Part shown: one piece after another, positions 8,068 to 16,940 of the stretch | How the letters are laid out: each line of letters opens with the position of its first letter | Numbering within the stretch: the stretch's first letter is position 1 | DNA from: Streptomyces neyagawaensis | Lineage (GTDB): Bacteria > Actinomycetota > Actinomycetes > Streptomycetales > Streptomycetaceae | DNA: 50,878 nucleotides | Direction of reading: 5' to 3' | Assembly (NCBI RefSeq): GCF_023516595.1 | Contig: NZ_JAMGBG010000164.1 | Span: forward strand, 1 to 50,878 | The notes under the pieces: generated by a model | Told to the model about the DNA's origin: nothing | What the model saw: only the letters and a program-made list of their open reading frames with translations | Database searches by the model: none | Position numbers and translations under genes: made by a program

Positions 8068-10140
8068 ATGTCCGGGGACAGCGCCGCTTCGGCGCCCGGC
8101 CAGTCCGGGACCCGCACGGAGCGGCCTGTCGGCCGGAAGGCGTCGGGTTCCCGCTGGGGGCGTTTTCTCGAGGGCGGGCTGCTCCATGGCGGAGTCCAGG
8201 GCAGCCCGTTCCTGAGGCTTTTCATGCGCTGGGTGCGCCGTCCGCTGCTGCCCGTGATGCGGCTGTGGCGGCGCAACATCCAGCTCAGGATCGTCGTCAC
8301 GACCCTGCTGATGTCGCTCAGCGTGGTGCTGCTGCTGGGCTTCGTCGTCATCGGCCAGGTGCGCAACGGGTTGCTGGACGCCAAGGTCAAGGCCTCGCAG
8401 AGCCAGGCCACGGGCGGGTTCACGGTGGCCCAGCAGCGGTCCGACGGCGCGGCGGGCCTGGCGGGGAACGACGGCACCGACGACGGCGATCGGGTGCAGA
8501 ACGTCGTCGAGCGGATGACCAACCTGGTGAAGTCGCTGTCCAGCGGTGGCCAGGGAGCGTTCGACGTCGTGACGCTCAGCCCTGCTTCCGCGGACGGCAA
8601 GACCGGCGGGCTCGCACCGCGTGCCTCCGGCGGAGTGGCCTGGGACCCCAGCGTGCCCGTGGAGCTGCGCGACCGGGTCGACGACGGCACCAGCGCCGTC
8701 CAGAGCTACACGCGGATCTTCTACACCAACGGCCAGGAGTCGCAGCCGGCGCTGATCATCGGCAAGCAGATCAACGACCCGAACGGCAGGCCGTTCCAGC
8801 TGTACTACCTCTTCCCGCTCACCCAGGAGGAGAAGTCCCTCAGCCTGGTCAAGGGCACGCTGGCGACGGCGGGGCTGTTCGTCGTCGTCCTGCTCGGGGC
8901 CATCGCCTGGCTCGTGGTGCGTCAGGTCGTCACGCCCGTGCGGATGGCGGCGGGGATCGCCGAGCGGTTGTCCGCCGGGCGCCTGCAGGAGCGGATGAAG
9001 GTCAGCGGCGAGGACGACATCGCGCGTCTCGGTGAGGCCTTCAACAAGATGGCGCAGAACCTGCAGCTGAAGATCAGCCAGCTGGAGGACCTGTCGCGGA
9101 TGCAGCGGCGGTTCGTCTCCGACGTGTCGCACGAGCTGCGCACCCCGCTGACGACCGTACGGATGGCGGCCGACGTCATCCACGACGCGCGCGTGGACTT
9201 CGACCCGGTGACCGCGCGGTCCGCCGAACTGCTCGCCGACCAGCTGGACCGGTTCGAGTCGCTGCTCGCGGACCTGCTGGAGATCAGCCGGTTCGACGCG
9301 GGCGCGGCGGCCCTGGAGGCCGAGCCGATAGACCTGCGCGAGGTCGTGCGGAAGGTCGTCAGCGGAGCCGAGCCGCTCGCCGAGCGCAAGGGGACACGGA
9401 TACGGGTCCTCGGCGACCAGCAGCCCGTCGTCGCCGAGGCCGACGCCCGGCGGGTGGAGCGGGTGCTGCGGAACCTCGTGGTCAACGCCGTGGAGCACGG
9501 CGAGGGCAAGGACGTCGTGGTCAAGCTGGCCGCGGCGGGCGGAGCGGTCGCGGTCGCGGTGCGCGACTACGGCGTGGGGCTCAAGCCGGGCGAGGCGACG
9601 CGGGTCTTCAGCCGTTTCTGGCGGGCCGACCCGGCACGCGCGCGTACCACCGGCGGCACGGGACTGGGACTGTCCATCGCTCTGGAGGACGCCCGTCTGC
9701 ACGGCGGCTGGCTCCAGGCGTGGGGCGAGCCCGGTGGCGGGTCGCAGTTCCGGCTGACCCTGCCGCGGACGGCGGACGAGCCGCTGCGTGGCTCCCCGAT
9801 ACCCCTGGAACCGAAGGACTCCCGGCGTGGCCGCGGTGCCGGCGACGGTGCTGTGCGGCACGGCGGGGGCAAGCTCGCCACGGTGCCGGTGCAGGCGGGG
9901 GAGCACGGGGTCACCAGGGCGCCCATAGGGCCGCTGCCGGGCGCTGGGCAGGTGCCCACGGCCGATCCGACGGCGCTGCCCGGCAACGGCGCGCGTGTGG
10001 TGTCCCGGCCCGGTGCGTCGCCCACGGCACCGCCCGCGCAGCGGAGCGGCGAGGGTGCGGGGCAGGCGGAGGAACGGCTCTCCGAGGCCGGCTCCGGGCA
10101 GCAGCAGGAGAAGCAGGGGGAGGCATTCCGTGGGCGCTGA
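8068..10140 (+). CDS. mtrB: Sensor histidine kinase MtrB
   Basis: A 690-residue membrane sensor kinase. It has a cytoplasmic N-terminus, TM1 (about 73-96), an extracellular domain of roughly 170 residues, TM2 (about 266-290) and HAMP. The HisKA H-box is VSDVSHELRTPL with phosphoacceptor His355. The HATPase N-box (NLVVNAVEHGEG) and G-boxes (YGVGL, GGTGLGLSI) follow. The last 130 or so residues are a Pro/Gly/Gln-rich tail of unknown use. ATG 8068 follows the mtrA stop by one base; an in-frame GTG at 8035 inside mtrA is a less likely start. Its end overlaps the lpqB start by 11 nt, so the three genes are translationally linked. It phosphorylates MtrA. Confidence 0.95.
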   Translation: MSGDSAASAPGQSGTRTERPVGRKASGSRWGRFLEGGLLHGGVQGSPFLRLFMRWVRRPLLPVMRLWRRNIQLRIVVTTLLMSLSVVLLLGFVVIGQVRNGLLDAKVKASQSQATGGFTVAQQRSDGAAGLAGNDGTDDGDRVQNVVERMTNLVKSLSSGGQGAFDVVTLSPASADGKTGGLAPRASGGVAWDPSVPVELRDRVDDGTSAVQSYTRIFYTNGQESQPALIIGKQINDPNGRPFQLYYLFPLTQEEKSLSLVKGTLATAGLFVVVLLGAIAWLVVRQVVTPVRMAAGIAERLSAGRLQERMKVSGEDDIARLGEAFNKMAQNLQLKISQLEDLSRMQRRFVSDVSHELRTPLTTVRMAADVIHDARVDFDPVTARSAELLADQLDRFESLLADLLEISRFDAGAAALEAEPIDLREVVRKVVSGAEPLAERKGTRIRVLGDQQPVVAEADARRVERVLRNLVVNAVEHGEGKDVVVKLAAAGGAVAVAVRDYGVGLKPGEATRVFSRFWRADPARARTTGGTGLGLSIALEDARLHGGWLQAWGEPGGGSQFRLTLPRTADEPLRGSPIPLEPKDSRRGRGAGDGAVRHGGGKLATVPVQAGEHGVTRAPIGPLPGAGQVPTADPTALPGNGARVVSRPGASPTAPPAQRSGEGAGQAEERLSEAGSGQQQEKQGEAFRGR

Positions 10141-11950
10141 CCGCGCGAAACGCGGCCGCAGGCGTCCGGTGCGGGCGACGGCGTACGTCGGCATCGGTGC
10201 CGTACTGCTGGCGGGGTGCGCCTCGATGCCGGACAGCGGGGACATGCGCGACGTCGAGTCGACCCCGCGGCAGGACGCGCAGGTGCGGGTCTTCGCGCTG
10301 CCGCCCGCCGAGGACGCCCAACCGTTGGAGATCGTGCAGGGCTTCCTGGAGGCCCTGACCAGCGACGACCCCAACTACGAGACGGCCCGCAAGTACCTGA
10401 CCGGTGGCGCGCTGAAGACGTGGGACCCGGGCACGTCGACCACGGTCCTCGTCGAGGCGCCGACCCCGTTCACGAAGGTCACGGGGAGCGAGCCGGACAG
10501 CACCTCGTACCGGTACGAGCTGACCGGCGAGAAGGTCGCCCGCGTGGACGGGCAGCACGCGTACACGCCGGCCAGCGGCGAGTACGAGGAGACCGTGCAC
10601 CTCACGAAGGTGAAGGACACGGAGCAGTGGCGCATCGACAAGCTGCCCCAGGGTGTGATGCTCGGCAGGTCCGACTTCGAGCGCAACTACAAGTCGATCA
10701 ACAAGTACTACTTCACCTCCGCCGCGCAGTCCGGTGAGGCGGGCAGGGTCGCCGACCCGGTGTACGTGCGCAGCCAGGTCGACCCGGTGACGCAGATCGT
10801 GCGGGACCTGCTGAACGGCCCCACCCGTTGGCTGAACTGGGTCGCGCGGACCAGTTTCCCCTCGGGTACGGCGCTGCGGAAGGGCACCGCCCAGTTGACG
10901 CCCGACGAGCAGAACAAGCTGGTCGTGCCGCTCAACGCGAAGGCCGACCGGGTCTCGGCGAGCCGGTGCCAGGAGATGGCCGCGCAGCTGCTGTTCACGC
11001 TTCAGGACTACATGCCCAACGGCATTGACGAGGTGGAGCTGCAGGGGTCGACCGGGGCGCAGCTGTGTGCGTTCCGAGAGGACGAGACCGACACCGACGC
11101 GGCGAACCGGCCCGGCAAGGGCATCGAGTACGAGTACTTCATCGACGGCGAGCACCGGCTCGTACGGCTGTCCGCCGGGGAGAGCACGCCGACTCCCGTG
11201 CCGGGCGACCTCGGCGAGGGGGTGAAGCAGCTGCGCTCGGCCGCCGTGTCGCGTGACCAGGAGCGGGCGGCCGGGGTGTCGGCCGACGGGAGCGAGCTGT
11301 ACGTGGCGCCGCTGACCTCGGGCGGCGCCATCGGCGAACCCGTGCTGCGCAGCGCGGGTGCCACCGCCAAGGATCGGCTGACGACGCCCAGTTGGGACGG
11401 GCGCGGCGATCTGTGGGTGGCCGACCGCGATCCCAAGAAGCCGCGCCTGCTGGTCCTCGCGGACGGCAAGGGCGAGCCGCTGGAGGTGCGGACGACGGGG
11501 CTCGACGGACGTATCGAGGCGGTGCGCGTGGCCGCCGACGGGGTACGAGCCGCGCTGATCGTGGAGAAGGACGGCAAGCGGTCGCTGTTCATCGGGCGCG
11601 TCGAGCGGGACGCGGACGCGGACGGCACCACCGTCTCCATCGTCGATCCGCGGTCCGTGACACCGGACCTCGAGGACGTCTCGGCCATGTCGTGGGCCGG
11701 TGACAGCCGGCTCGTGGTGGTCGGCCGGGAGCCCGGCGGCGTGCAGCAGACGCGGTACGTGCAGGTCGACGGCTCCACGTTGCCGGGTCCGGCGCCCTCC
11801 GCGCTGACCGGTGTGGAGGAGATCGCGGCGTCCGAGGACGAGAGCCAGCCGCTGGTCGCCCATTCGGCGGACGGCATCGTCCGGCTCGCCCCCGGGGAGC
11901 AGTGGCAGACGGTGGTCAAGGAGGGGTCGGCCCCGGTCTATCCGGGGTGA
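10130..11950 (+). CDS. lpqB: Lipoprotein LpqB, MtrAB accessory protein
   Basis: A 606-residue lipoprotein starting at GTG 10130, inside the end of mtrB, preceded by AGGGGGAGG. A basic N-region (KRGRRRP) and hydrophobic stretch lead to the lipobox LLAGC, with the lipidated Cys at about residue 27. The middle holds a GerMN-like sporulation/germination domain (PTRWLNWVARTSFPSGTAL region), and the C-terminal half reads as a beta-propeller (repeated DxxGDLWVADRD and DGVRAALIVEKDG blades). In mycobacteria LpqB binds the MtrB sensor domain and tunes signalling; the same role is inferred here from gene order. Located on the outer face of the membrane. Confidence 0.95.
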   Translation: MGADRAKRGRRRPVRATAYVGIGAVLLAGCASMPDSGDMRDVESTPRQDAQVRVFALPPAEDAQPLEIVQGFLEALTSDDPNYETARKYLTGGALKTWDPGTSTTVLVEAPTPFTKVTGSEPDSTSYRYELTGEKVARVDGQHAYTPASGEYEETVHLTKVKDTEQWRIDKLPQGVMLGRSDFERNYKSINKYYFTSAAQSGEAGRVADPVYVRSQVDPVTQIVRDLLNGPTRWLNWVARTSFPSGTALRKGTAQLTPDEQNKLVVPLNAKADRVSASRCQEMAAQLLFTLQDYMPNGIDEVELQGSTGAQLCAFREDETDTDAANRPGKGIEYEYFIDGEHRLVRLSAGESTPTPVPGDLGEGVKQLRSAAVSRDQERAAGVSADGSELYVAPLTSGGAIGEPVLRSAGATAKDRLTTPSWDGRGDLWVADRDPKKPRLLVLADGKGEPLEVRTTGLDGRIEAVRVAADGVRAALIVEKDGKRSLFIGRVERDADADGTTVSIVDPRSVTPDLEDVSAMSWAGDSRLVVVGREPGGVQQTRYVQVDGSTLPGPAPSALTGVEEIAASEDESQPLVAHSADGIVRLAPGEQWQTVVKEGSAPVYPG

Positions 11951-12104
11951 GCCCGGGGGCGTCGGCCGGCAGGGAGCCGAGCCCGTTCCGGGGTGAGCCA
12001 CGGGGCGCCCGCCGAGGCAGCCGACCCCGTTCCGTCGTGTGCTCGTGGCCTTCCGCGGCTGGCGCTAACTCGTGTGGGTGACAGGCCTGTTGGTGATCGG
12101 GGCG

Positions 12105-12127
12105 TTGTCCACAGGGGGTTTTCCACA
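12105..12127 (+). promoter_or_regulatory. Two tandem DnaA-box-like sequences
   Basis: TTGTCCACA (12105-12113), the preferred Streptomyces DnaA box, is followed by TTTTCCACA (12119-12127), one base different, in the same orientation with a 14-bp period and both followed by GGG. They lie 40-62 bp upstream of the ComF-like gene in a 216-bp intergenic region. Whether DnaA binds here is untested. Confidence 0.5.
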
Positions 12128-12166
12128 GGGGTGGCAGGGTTTCGTGCGCGTTGGCACAGTGGGGGC

Positions 12167-13042
12167 ATGCGGGCGTGGTGGCAGGACCTCACGGATCTGG
12201 TGCTGCCGGCCGAGTGCGGAGGCTGCGGCAGGCCTCGCGAGGTGCTCTGCCCGGAGTGCCGCGCAGCCCTGATGGGGGCCGCACCGAGCCGGGTGCGACC
12301 GGCGCCGGAGCCGGTGGGGCTGCCCGAGGTGCACGCGGCGGCCCCGTACGAGGACGCGGTACGGGCGGCGCTGCTCGCGCACAAGGAGAGGGGCGCCCTG
12401 GCGCTCGCCGAACCGCTCGGCACGGCCTTGGCGGGGGCCGTACGGGCCGGGCTGGGCGAGGTGTGGGGCGGGGGCGCCGAGGACTTCCCGCCGGGGCGTG
12501 GCGCCTCGTCGGGAGGTGACGGGAGAGGTCCACGCGGGGACGTGCTGCTCGTTCCGGTGCCGTCCGCGCGGCGGGCGGTGCGGGCGCGCGGTCATGACCC
12601 GGCGCGGCGGATCGCGCTCTCGGCGGCCCGGGTGCTGCGGCGCGCCGGGACGCCGGCCCGGGTGCTCGCGGTGCTGCGGCAGCGGCGTGCCGTGGCCGAT
12701 CAAGCGGGGCTGGACTCCCGGCAGCGGCTGGACAACCTCGCGGGTGCCCTGGAGGTGGCCGCCGGGGGCGTCCCGCTGCTCGGCGGCGGCCGGGTCGTGC
12801 TCGTCGACGACCTGATGACCACCGGGGCCTCGCTCGCGGAGGCGGCACGGGCGGTCCGGGCGGCGCGGCACAGAAGGGTGGTGTCGTCGGCGGCAGACGG
12901 GAAAGACGCTGGGCTAACGGTTCAGGAGGCCGTCCGGATGCGAGGCGTCAAGGGAATGTACGGGGTCCACCATGCAGGTGAGGGGCTGTGCGCGGCGGTG
13001 GTCGCCGCGTCGCCCGATGCTTTCCACATAAACCGGAACTGA
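12167..13042 (+). CDS. ComF-family phosphoribosyltransferase-like protein
   Basis: A 291-residue cytoplasmic protein. Its N-terminus has two CxxC pairs (CGGC and CPEC, about residues 17-36) as a zinc ribbon, and a PRTase core follows. The PRPP-binding loop is VVLVDDLMTTGASL (about 206-219). The ComF pattern with LLVPVP, the RGHDPA turn and RQRRAVADQAGLDSRQR is present. ComF proteins support DNA uptake in competent bacteria, but in Streptomyces their role is unclear. The open frame continues upstream, but ATG 12167 fits the family N-terminus. The last 45 or so residues, from SSAADGKD on, run beyond the usual ComF end and may be lineage-specific. No other competence genes are nearby. Confidence 0.88.
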   Translation: MRAWWQDLTDLVLPAECGGCGRPREVLCPECRAALMGAAPSRVRPAPEPVGLPEVHAAAPYEDAVRAALLAHKERGALALAEPLGTALAGAVRAGLGEVWGGGAEDFPPGRGASSGGDGRGPRGDVLLVPVPSARRAVRARGHDPARRIALSAARVLRRAGTPARVLAVLRQRRAVADQAGLDSRQRLDNLAGALEVAAGGVPLLGGGRVVLVDDLMTTGASLAEAARAVRAARHRRVVSSAADGKDAGLTVQEAVRMRGVKGMYGVHHAGEGLCAAVVAASPDAFHINRN

Positions 13043-13356
13043 CGGAGAACTTGCATCGTTGCAGGTAATGAGAGGGTCAATTCACCTGAACGGAGGTACG
13101 TCTCGGTAGAGGGTGACGACATCCGTCCGGGCGAGATATGTTCGGTTGTGAGGGAATGGCCCCGGCCGTTCACCACATATCCGGATGCTGTACTGCGGGT
13201 TTTCTGCAATCACCCGCAGCGGTGGGGTGGAGATCTTGTCCACGGGGGAGGAGGAGGTGGAGTCACCGAGTCCGCGGTTCCGGAAGTAGCCGGAACCTGG
13301 TGCACAAGGGAGATGCTCCGCCAGTGGAGCGGAGCGATCCGGGAACGGAGTTCTGC
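13043..13356 (+). other. 314-nt intergenic leader of hpf
   Basis: No convincing gene lies between the ComF-like gene and hpf. The region holds a perfect 8-bp inverted repeat, CTGCGGGT (13193-13200) and ACCCGCAG (13212-13219), with an 11-nt loop. A TTGTCCACG (13236-13244) is one base from a DnaA box. A good Shine-Dalgarno (GGAG 13347-13350) lies six bases before the hpf GTG. Long-form hpf genes are usually stress or stationary-phase regulated, so this is probably a complex promoter. I could not assign -35 and -10 elements. Confidence 0.5.
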
Positions 13357-14049
13357 GTGGACATCGTCGTCAAGGGCCGCAAGACCGAGGTGCCCGAGCG
13401 GTTCCGCAAGCACGTGGCCGAGAAGCTGAAGCTGGAGAAGATCCAGAAGCTCGACGGCAAGGTGATCAGCCTCGACGTCGAGGTGTCCAAGGAGCCCAAC
13501 CCCCGACAGGCCGACCGCAGTGACCGAGTGGAGATCACGCTCCGCTCCCGCGGACCGGTGATCCGGGCGGAGGCAGCGGCGAGCGATCCGTACGCGGCGC
13601 TCGACCTGGCGGCGGACAAGCTCGAGGCCCGGCTGCGCAAGCAGCACGACAAGCGTTACACGCGCAGGGGCGCGCGCAGGCTCACGGCCGCGGAGGTCGC
13701 CGACCACGTTCCGGGCGTGGCGACTCTCAACGGCAACGGATATGTCGTCGAGGAGGAGAAGGCCGACGGCGTACCCACCAAGCGGATCGGCTCGCTCGAA
13801 GTGAAGGGCGAAGGCCCCCTCGTCGTCCGCGAGAAGACCCACGTCGCGTCCCCGATGAGCCTCGACCAGGCGCTCTACGAGATGGAACTGGTCGGGCACG
13901 ACTTCTATCTGTTCGTCGACTCCGAGACCAAGGAACCGAGCGTCGTCTACCGTCGGCACGCCTACGACTACGGCGTCATCCACCTGAGCACGGACCCGAT
14001 GGTGGCAGAGGCGCACTCGAACGCCGCGGGCGGCACGCTCGGCGGCTGA
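13357..14049 (+). CDS. hpf: Long-form hibernation promoting factor
   Basis: A 230-residue ribosome hibernation factor. The N-terminal S30AE domain (1 to about 110: VDIVVKGRKTEVPERFRKHV, then the LEARLRKQHDKRYTRR basic end) binds the 30S decoding region. The C-terminal domain (about 170-225: PMSLDQALYEMELVGHDFYL, then VVYRRHAYDYGVIHL) dimerises and joins two ribosomes into 100S particles. Presence of both domains defines the long form usual in actinobacteria. GTG 13357 is chosen because of the Shine-Dalgarno at 13347-13350 and the canonical start of the first beta strand; the open frame upstream has no similarity to the family. A terminator follows at 14073-14109. Confidence 0.95.
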   Translation: MDIVVKGRKTEVPERFRKHVAEKLKLEKIQKLDGKVISLDVEVSKEPNPRQADRSDRVEITLRSRGPVIRAEAAASDPYAALDLAADKLEARLRKQHDKRYTRRGARRLTAAEVADHVPGVATLNGNGYVVEEEKADGVPTKRIGSLEVKGEGPLVVREKTHVASPMSLDQALYEMELVGHDFYLFVDSETKEPSVVYRRHAYDYGVIHLSTDPMVAEAHSNAAGGTLGG

Positions 14050-14072
14050 CCATGCCGGGTGACAGCTGAGCA

Positions 14073-14109
14073 GGTGCCCCTGGAGCGCGCGTGCGCCCCC
14101 AGGGGCACC
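14073..14109 (+). terminator. Hairpin terminator after hpf
   Basis: A perfect 11-bp stem (GGTGCCCCTGG 14073-14083, CCAGGGGCACC 14099-14109) encloses a 15-nt GC-rich loop, 24 nt after the hpf stop. It has no U-tract, which is common for Streptomyces terminators. Confidence 0.7.
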
Positions 14110-14254
14110 GGTGTGCGACCCCCAGAGGCCCGCTCTGTCACCGCACGGTCGCCCCGGCATGAAATCATGGCCGAACCGGCCCCAACCGGCGGGTCGTTGC
14201 CTTGGGTTGGCGATGGCACAGAAACACAGGCCACGGCCTTCAGGGGGAGGAACG

Positions 14255-15001
14255 ATGGCGGACAGCAGCTTCGGACCGATGCGAGACGCGGCGGCCGACG
14301 AGGGTTCCGTCGGCATGGGCCCCGCGGCGGGCTCCCGCAAGGAGCCCATCAGGGTCCTCGTCGTCGACGATCACGCGCTCTTCCGCCGCGGTCTGGAGAT
14401 CGTGCTCGCCGCCGAGGAGGACATCCAGGTCGTCGGTGAGGCCGGCGACGGGGCCGAGGCCGTGGACAAGGCGGCCGATCTGCTCCCCGACATCGTGCTG
14501 ATGGACGTCCGCATGCCCAAGCGCGGCGGGATCGAGGCATGCACCTCCATCAAGGAGGTGGCCCCCAGCGCGAAGATCATCATGCTGACGATCAGCGACG
14601 AGGAGGCCGACCTCTACGACGCGATCAAGGCCGGGGCGACGGGCTACCTCCTCAAGGAGATCTCCACCGACGAGGTGGCCACCGCGATCCGCGCCGTCGC
14701 CGACGGGCAGTCGCAGATCAGCCCGTCCATGGCCTCGAAGCTGCTCACCGAGTTCAAGTCGATGATCCAGCGGACCGACGAGCGGCGGCTCGTGCCGGCG
14801 CCGCGACTGACGGACCGGGAGCTGGAAGTCCTCAAACTCGTGGCCACCGGGATGAACAACCGCGACATCGCCAAGGAGTTGTTCATCTCCGAGAACACCG
14901 TGAAGAACCACGTACGGAACATCCTGGAGAAGCTGCAACTGCACTCCAGGATGGAGGCCGTGGTGTACGCGATGCGGGAGAAGATCCTCGAGATCCGCTG
15001 A
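14255..15001 (+). CDS. Orphan NarL/FixJ-family response regulator
   Basis: A 248-residue response regulator. After a 30-residue flexible lead, the receiver domain shows VLVVDDHALF, the phosphoacceptor Asp84 in LMDVRMPK, and Lys in GYLLKEIS. The C-terminal LuxR-type helix-turn-helix reads LTDRELEVLKLVATGMNNRD and ISENTVKNHVRNIL (about 182-236). ATG 14255 has GGGGGAGG at 14243-14250. No histidine kinase is adjacent, so its input is unknown. The stop codon is part of a 12-bp palindrome shared with the convergent gene's stop. Confidence 0.92.
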   Translation: MADSSFGPMRDAAADEGSVGMGPAAGSRKEPIRVLVVDDHALFRRGLEIVLAAEEDIQVVGEAGDGAEAVDKAADLLPDIVLMDVRMPKRGGIEACTSIKEVAPSAKIIMLTISDEEADLYDAIKAGATGYLLKEISTDEVATAIRAVADGQSQISPSMASKLLTEFKSMIQRTDERRLVPAPRLTDRELEVLKLVATGMNNRDIAKELFISENTVKNHVRNILEKLQLHSRMEAVVYAMREKILEIR

Positions 15002-15007
15002 CCCGGG

Positions 15008-16207
15008 TCAGTCCAGGGCGCGGGTGAGTTCCCCGACCAGGCGGTCGCGGAGTTCGGGGGCGTCCACCCGCTCCACACGGACGTTCGTGCAGTCCACCCA
15101 GCTCGCCGCCTCCAGCAGGGCCTGGGCGATCGCCGGGACCGCCTTCGGGCCGTTCAGAGTGACCTGCTTGGCGACCAGGGTGCGGCCGTCACGGGCCGGG
15201 TCGACACGACCCACGAGTTGGCCGCCGGCCAGGACCGGCATCGCGAAGTAGCCGTACACCCGCTTCTGCTTGGGGACATAGGCCTCCAGACGGTGGGTGA
15301 AGCCGAAGACGCGTTCCGTGCGTGCCCGCTCCCAGATCAGGGAGTCGAAGGGGGACAGGAGCGTCGTGCGGTGGCGGCCACGCGCGGGCGTGGCCAGGGC
15401 CGCCGGGTCGGCCCAGGCGGGCTTGGCCCACCCCTCCACCGTCACCGGGACGAGGCCCGAGTCGGCGACCACCGCGTCGAACTGCTCGCCCTTGAGGCGG
15501 TGATAGTCCGCGATGTCCGCGCGCGTGCCCACACCGAGGGCCTCACCGGCCAGGCGGACCAGTCGGCGCAGGCACTCGGTGTCGTCCAGCTCGTCATGGA
15601 GCAGCTCGGTGGGGACGGCGCGCTCGGCGAGGTCGTACACCCGCTTCCAGCCGCGGCGCTCCACACAGACCACCTCGCCGTACATCAGGGCCCGTTCGAC
15701 GGCGACCTTCTCGCCGGACCAGTCCCACCACTCGCTGGTGCGCTTCGCGCCGCCCAGCTCCGTGGCGGTGAGAGGGCCCTCGTCGCGGAGCTGTTTGATG
15801 ACGCGGTCGTAGGCGCCGTCGGGCAGGTCATGGCCCCACTGGGGGCGGGCGCGGTAGGCGCGGCGGCGGAACGCGAAGTGGGGCCACTCCTCGATGGGGA
15901 GGATGCAGGCGGCGTGGGACCAGTACTCGAAGGCGTGCGGGCGCGCCGGGGCGCCGGCGGGGGCGGTGGCCCAGTAGGCCCGGTCGACCGTGGAGCGGCC
16001 TATGGCGCCGAGACGGGCGTACGGGACGAGCTCGTGGGAGCGGGCGAGGACCGAGATGGTGTCGAGCTGGACCGCGCCCAGGTGGCGGAGCACACCGCGG
16101 ACGCCGGCTCTGCGGTCGGGGGCGCCGAGGAAACCCTGGGCCCGCAGGGCGATGCGGCGGGCCTCGTCCGCGGTGAGTTCGATCGTGGGAGGCGGCAGGG
16201 GAGTCAT
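15008..16207 (-). CDS. Winged-helix DNA glycosylase, YcaQ/AlkX-like
   Basis: A 399-residue protein of the HTH_42 (AlkZ/YcaQ) superfamily, which removes bulky N-alkylated bases and unhooks interstrand crosslinks. The N-terminal signature VQLDTISVLARSHELVPYAR (about residues 45-65) contains the Q-x-D catalytic pattern typical of the AlkX/YcaQ branch rather than the QxQ of AlkZ. Further marks are the EYWSHAACILP region and the LLSPFDSLIWERARTERVFG segment. ATG 16207 is chosen because the family N-terminus begins just after it; an upstream GTG-type start at 16237 is possible. Convergent with the response regulator. In Streptomyces such enzymes may protect against self-made or rival alkylating antibiotics. 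Confidence 0.88.
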   Translation of the reverse strand: MTPLPPPTIELTADEARRIALRAQGFLGAPDRRAGVRGVLRHLGAVQLDTISVLARSHELVPYARLGAIGRSTVDRAYWATAPAGAPARPHAFEYWSHAACILPIEEWPHFAFRRRAYRARPQWGHDLPDGAYDRVIKQLRDEGPLTATELGGAKRTSEWWDWSGEKVAVERALMYGEVVCVERRGWKRVYDLAERAVPTELLHDELDDTECLRRLVRLAGEALGVGTRADIADYHRLKGEQFDAVVADSGLVPVTVEGWAKPAWADPAALATPARGRHRTTLLSPFDSLIWERARTERVFGFTHRLEAYVPKQKRVYGYFAMPVLAGGQLVGRVDPARDGRTLVAKQVTLNGPKAVPAIAQALLEAASWVDCTNVRVERVDAPELRDRLVGELTRALD

Positions 16208-16307
16208 GGTCCGCAGGGTAGGCCAGGGCACTGACAAGCGGGGCTGAGCTGGGAGAACCCGCCCCGAGACCGGGAGGCCGGGCGTCGGTGATCGGGGAGG
16301 CCGGGCA

Positions 16308-16877
16308 TCAGCGCGGGGCCGGTAGGTAGGGGGACGCGGAGGGGAGGCTCAGGTCGGAGGGGAGGAGGGAGCCCACCCAGCAGTCGCGGAGGGTGCCGTT
16401 GTTGTTGAGGGCGGAACGGAGGGTGCCCTCCACGGTGAAGCCGGTGTTCTCGGCGACCGAGCGGGACGCCGTGTTGCCGACCTCGGCACGCCATTCGAGG
16501 CGGTCGACGCCGAGCGCGGTGAACGCCCAGCGGGAGGCTACCCGGGTCGCCTCGGTGATGTAGCCGTTGCGGCGGTGCTCCTTGGCCGTCCAGAAGCCGA
16601 TCTCGGCGGTGCCGAGCGACCGCATGGTGATGCCGAGCATGCCCGTCAGCACCCCGGAGGGAAGGAAGACCCCGAAGGTGAACATGGAGGCGTTGACCCA
16701 GCCCTCGGGGACCGCGTGCTCCACGAAGGACACCGCGTGCTCGCGCAGATACGGCGAGGGGATCGTGGTCCAGCGCTGAATCTCCGGGTCCTGCGCGGCG
16801 GCGTACACCGTGTCGGTGTCGCGCGCGTCCACGGTGCGCAGCAGCAGGCGCTCGGTGGTCAGGGTGACGGGGTCCAT
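16308..16877 (-). CDS. GNAT-family N-acetyltransferase, RimJ/RimL type
   Basis: A 189-residue acetyltransferase. It begins with the typical TLTTERLLLRTVDARD strand. The acetyl-CoA loop appears as EIGFWTAKEHRRNGYITEAT, with an R-x-x-G-Y pyrophosphate-binding turn. NTASRSVAENTGF follows, as in RimJ/RimL-like enzymes that modify N-termini or small molecules. The substrate cannot be read from sequence. Start 16877 (ATG) gives a compact N-terminus; an ATG at 16913 is in frame with a weak GAG in front. Divergent from secA across about 280 nt, within which CCCGTTC-TGT-GAACGGG (16924-16940) forms a perfect hairpin or operator-like palindrome. Confidence 0.85.
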   Translation of the reverse strand: MDPVTLTTERLLLRTVDARDTDTVYAAAQDPEIQRWTTIPSPYLREHAVSFVEHAVPEGWVNASMFTFGVFLPSGVLTGMLGITMRSLGTAEIGFWTAKEHRRNGYITEATRVASRWAFTALGVDRLEWRAEVGNTASRSVAENTGFTVEGTLRSALNNNGTLRDCWVGSLLPSDLSLPSASPYLPAPR

Positions 16878-16923
16878 CGGGTGATTGTGCTCGGGGCGGC
16901 GGAAGGGCGCCATCTCATTTGCG

Positions 16924-16940
16924 CCCGTTCTGTGAACGGG
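16924..16940. promoter_or_regulatory. Inverted repeat in GNAT-secA divergent region
   Basis: CCCGTTC (16924-16930) and GAACGGG (16934-16940) form a perfect 7-bp inverted repeat around TGT. It lies 47 bp upstream of the GNAT ATG at 16877 and 219 bp upstream of secA. It could be an operator for the acetyltransferase gene or a hairpin; no regulator is adjacent. Confidence 0.35.
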
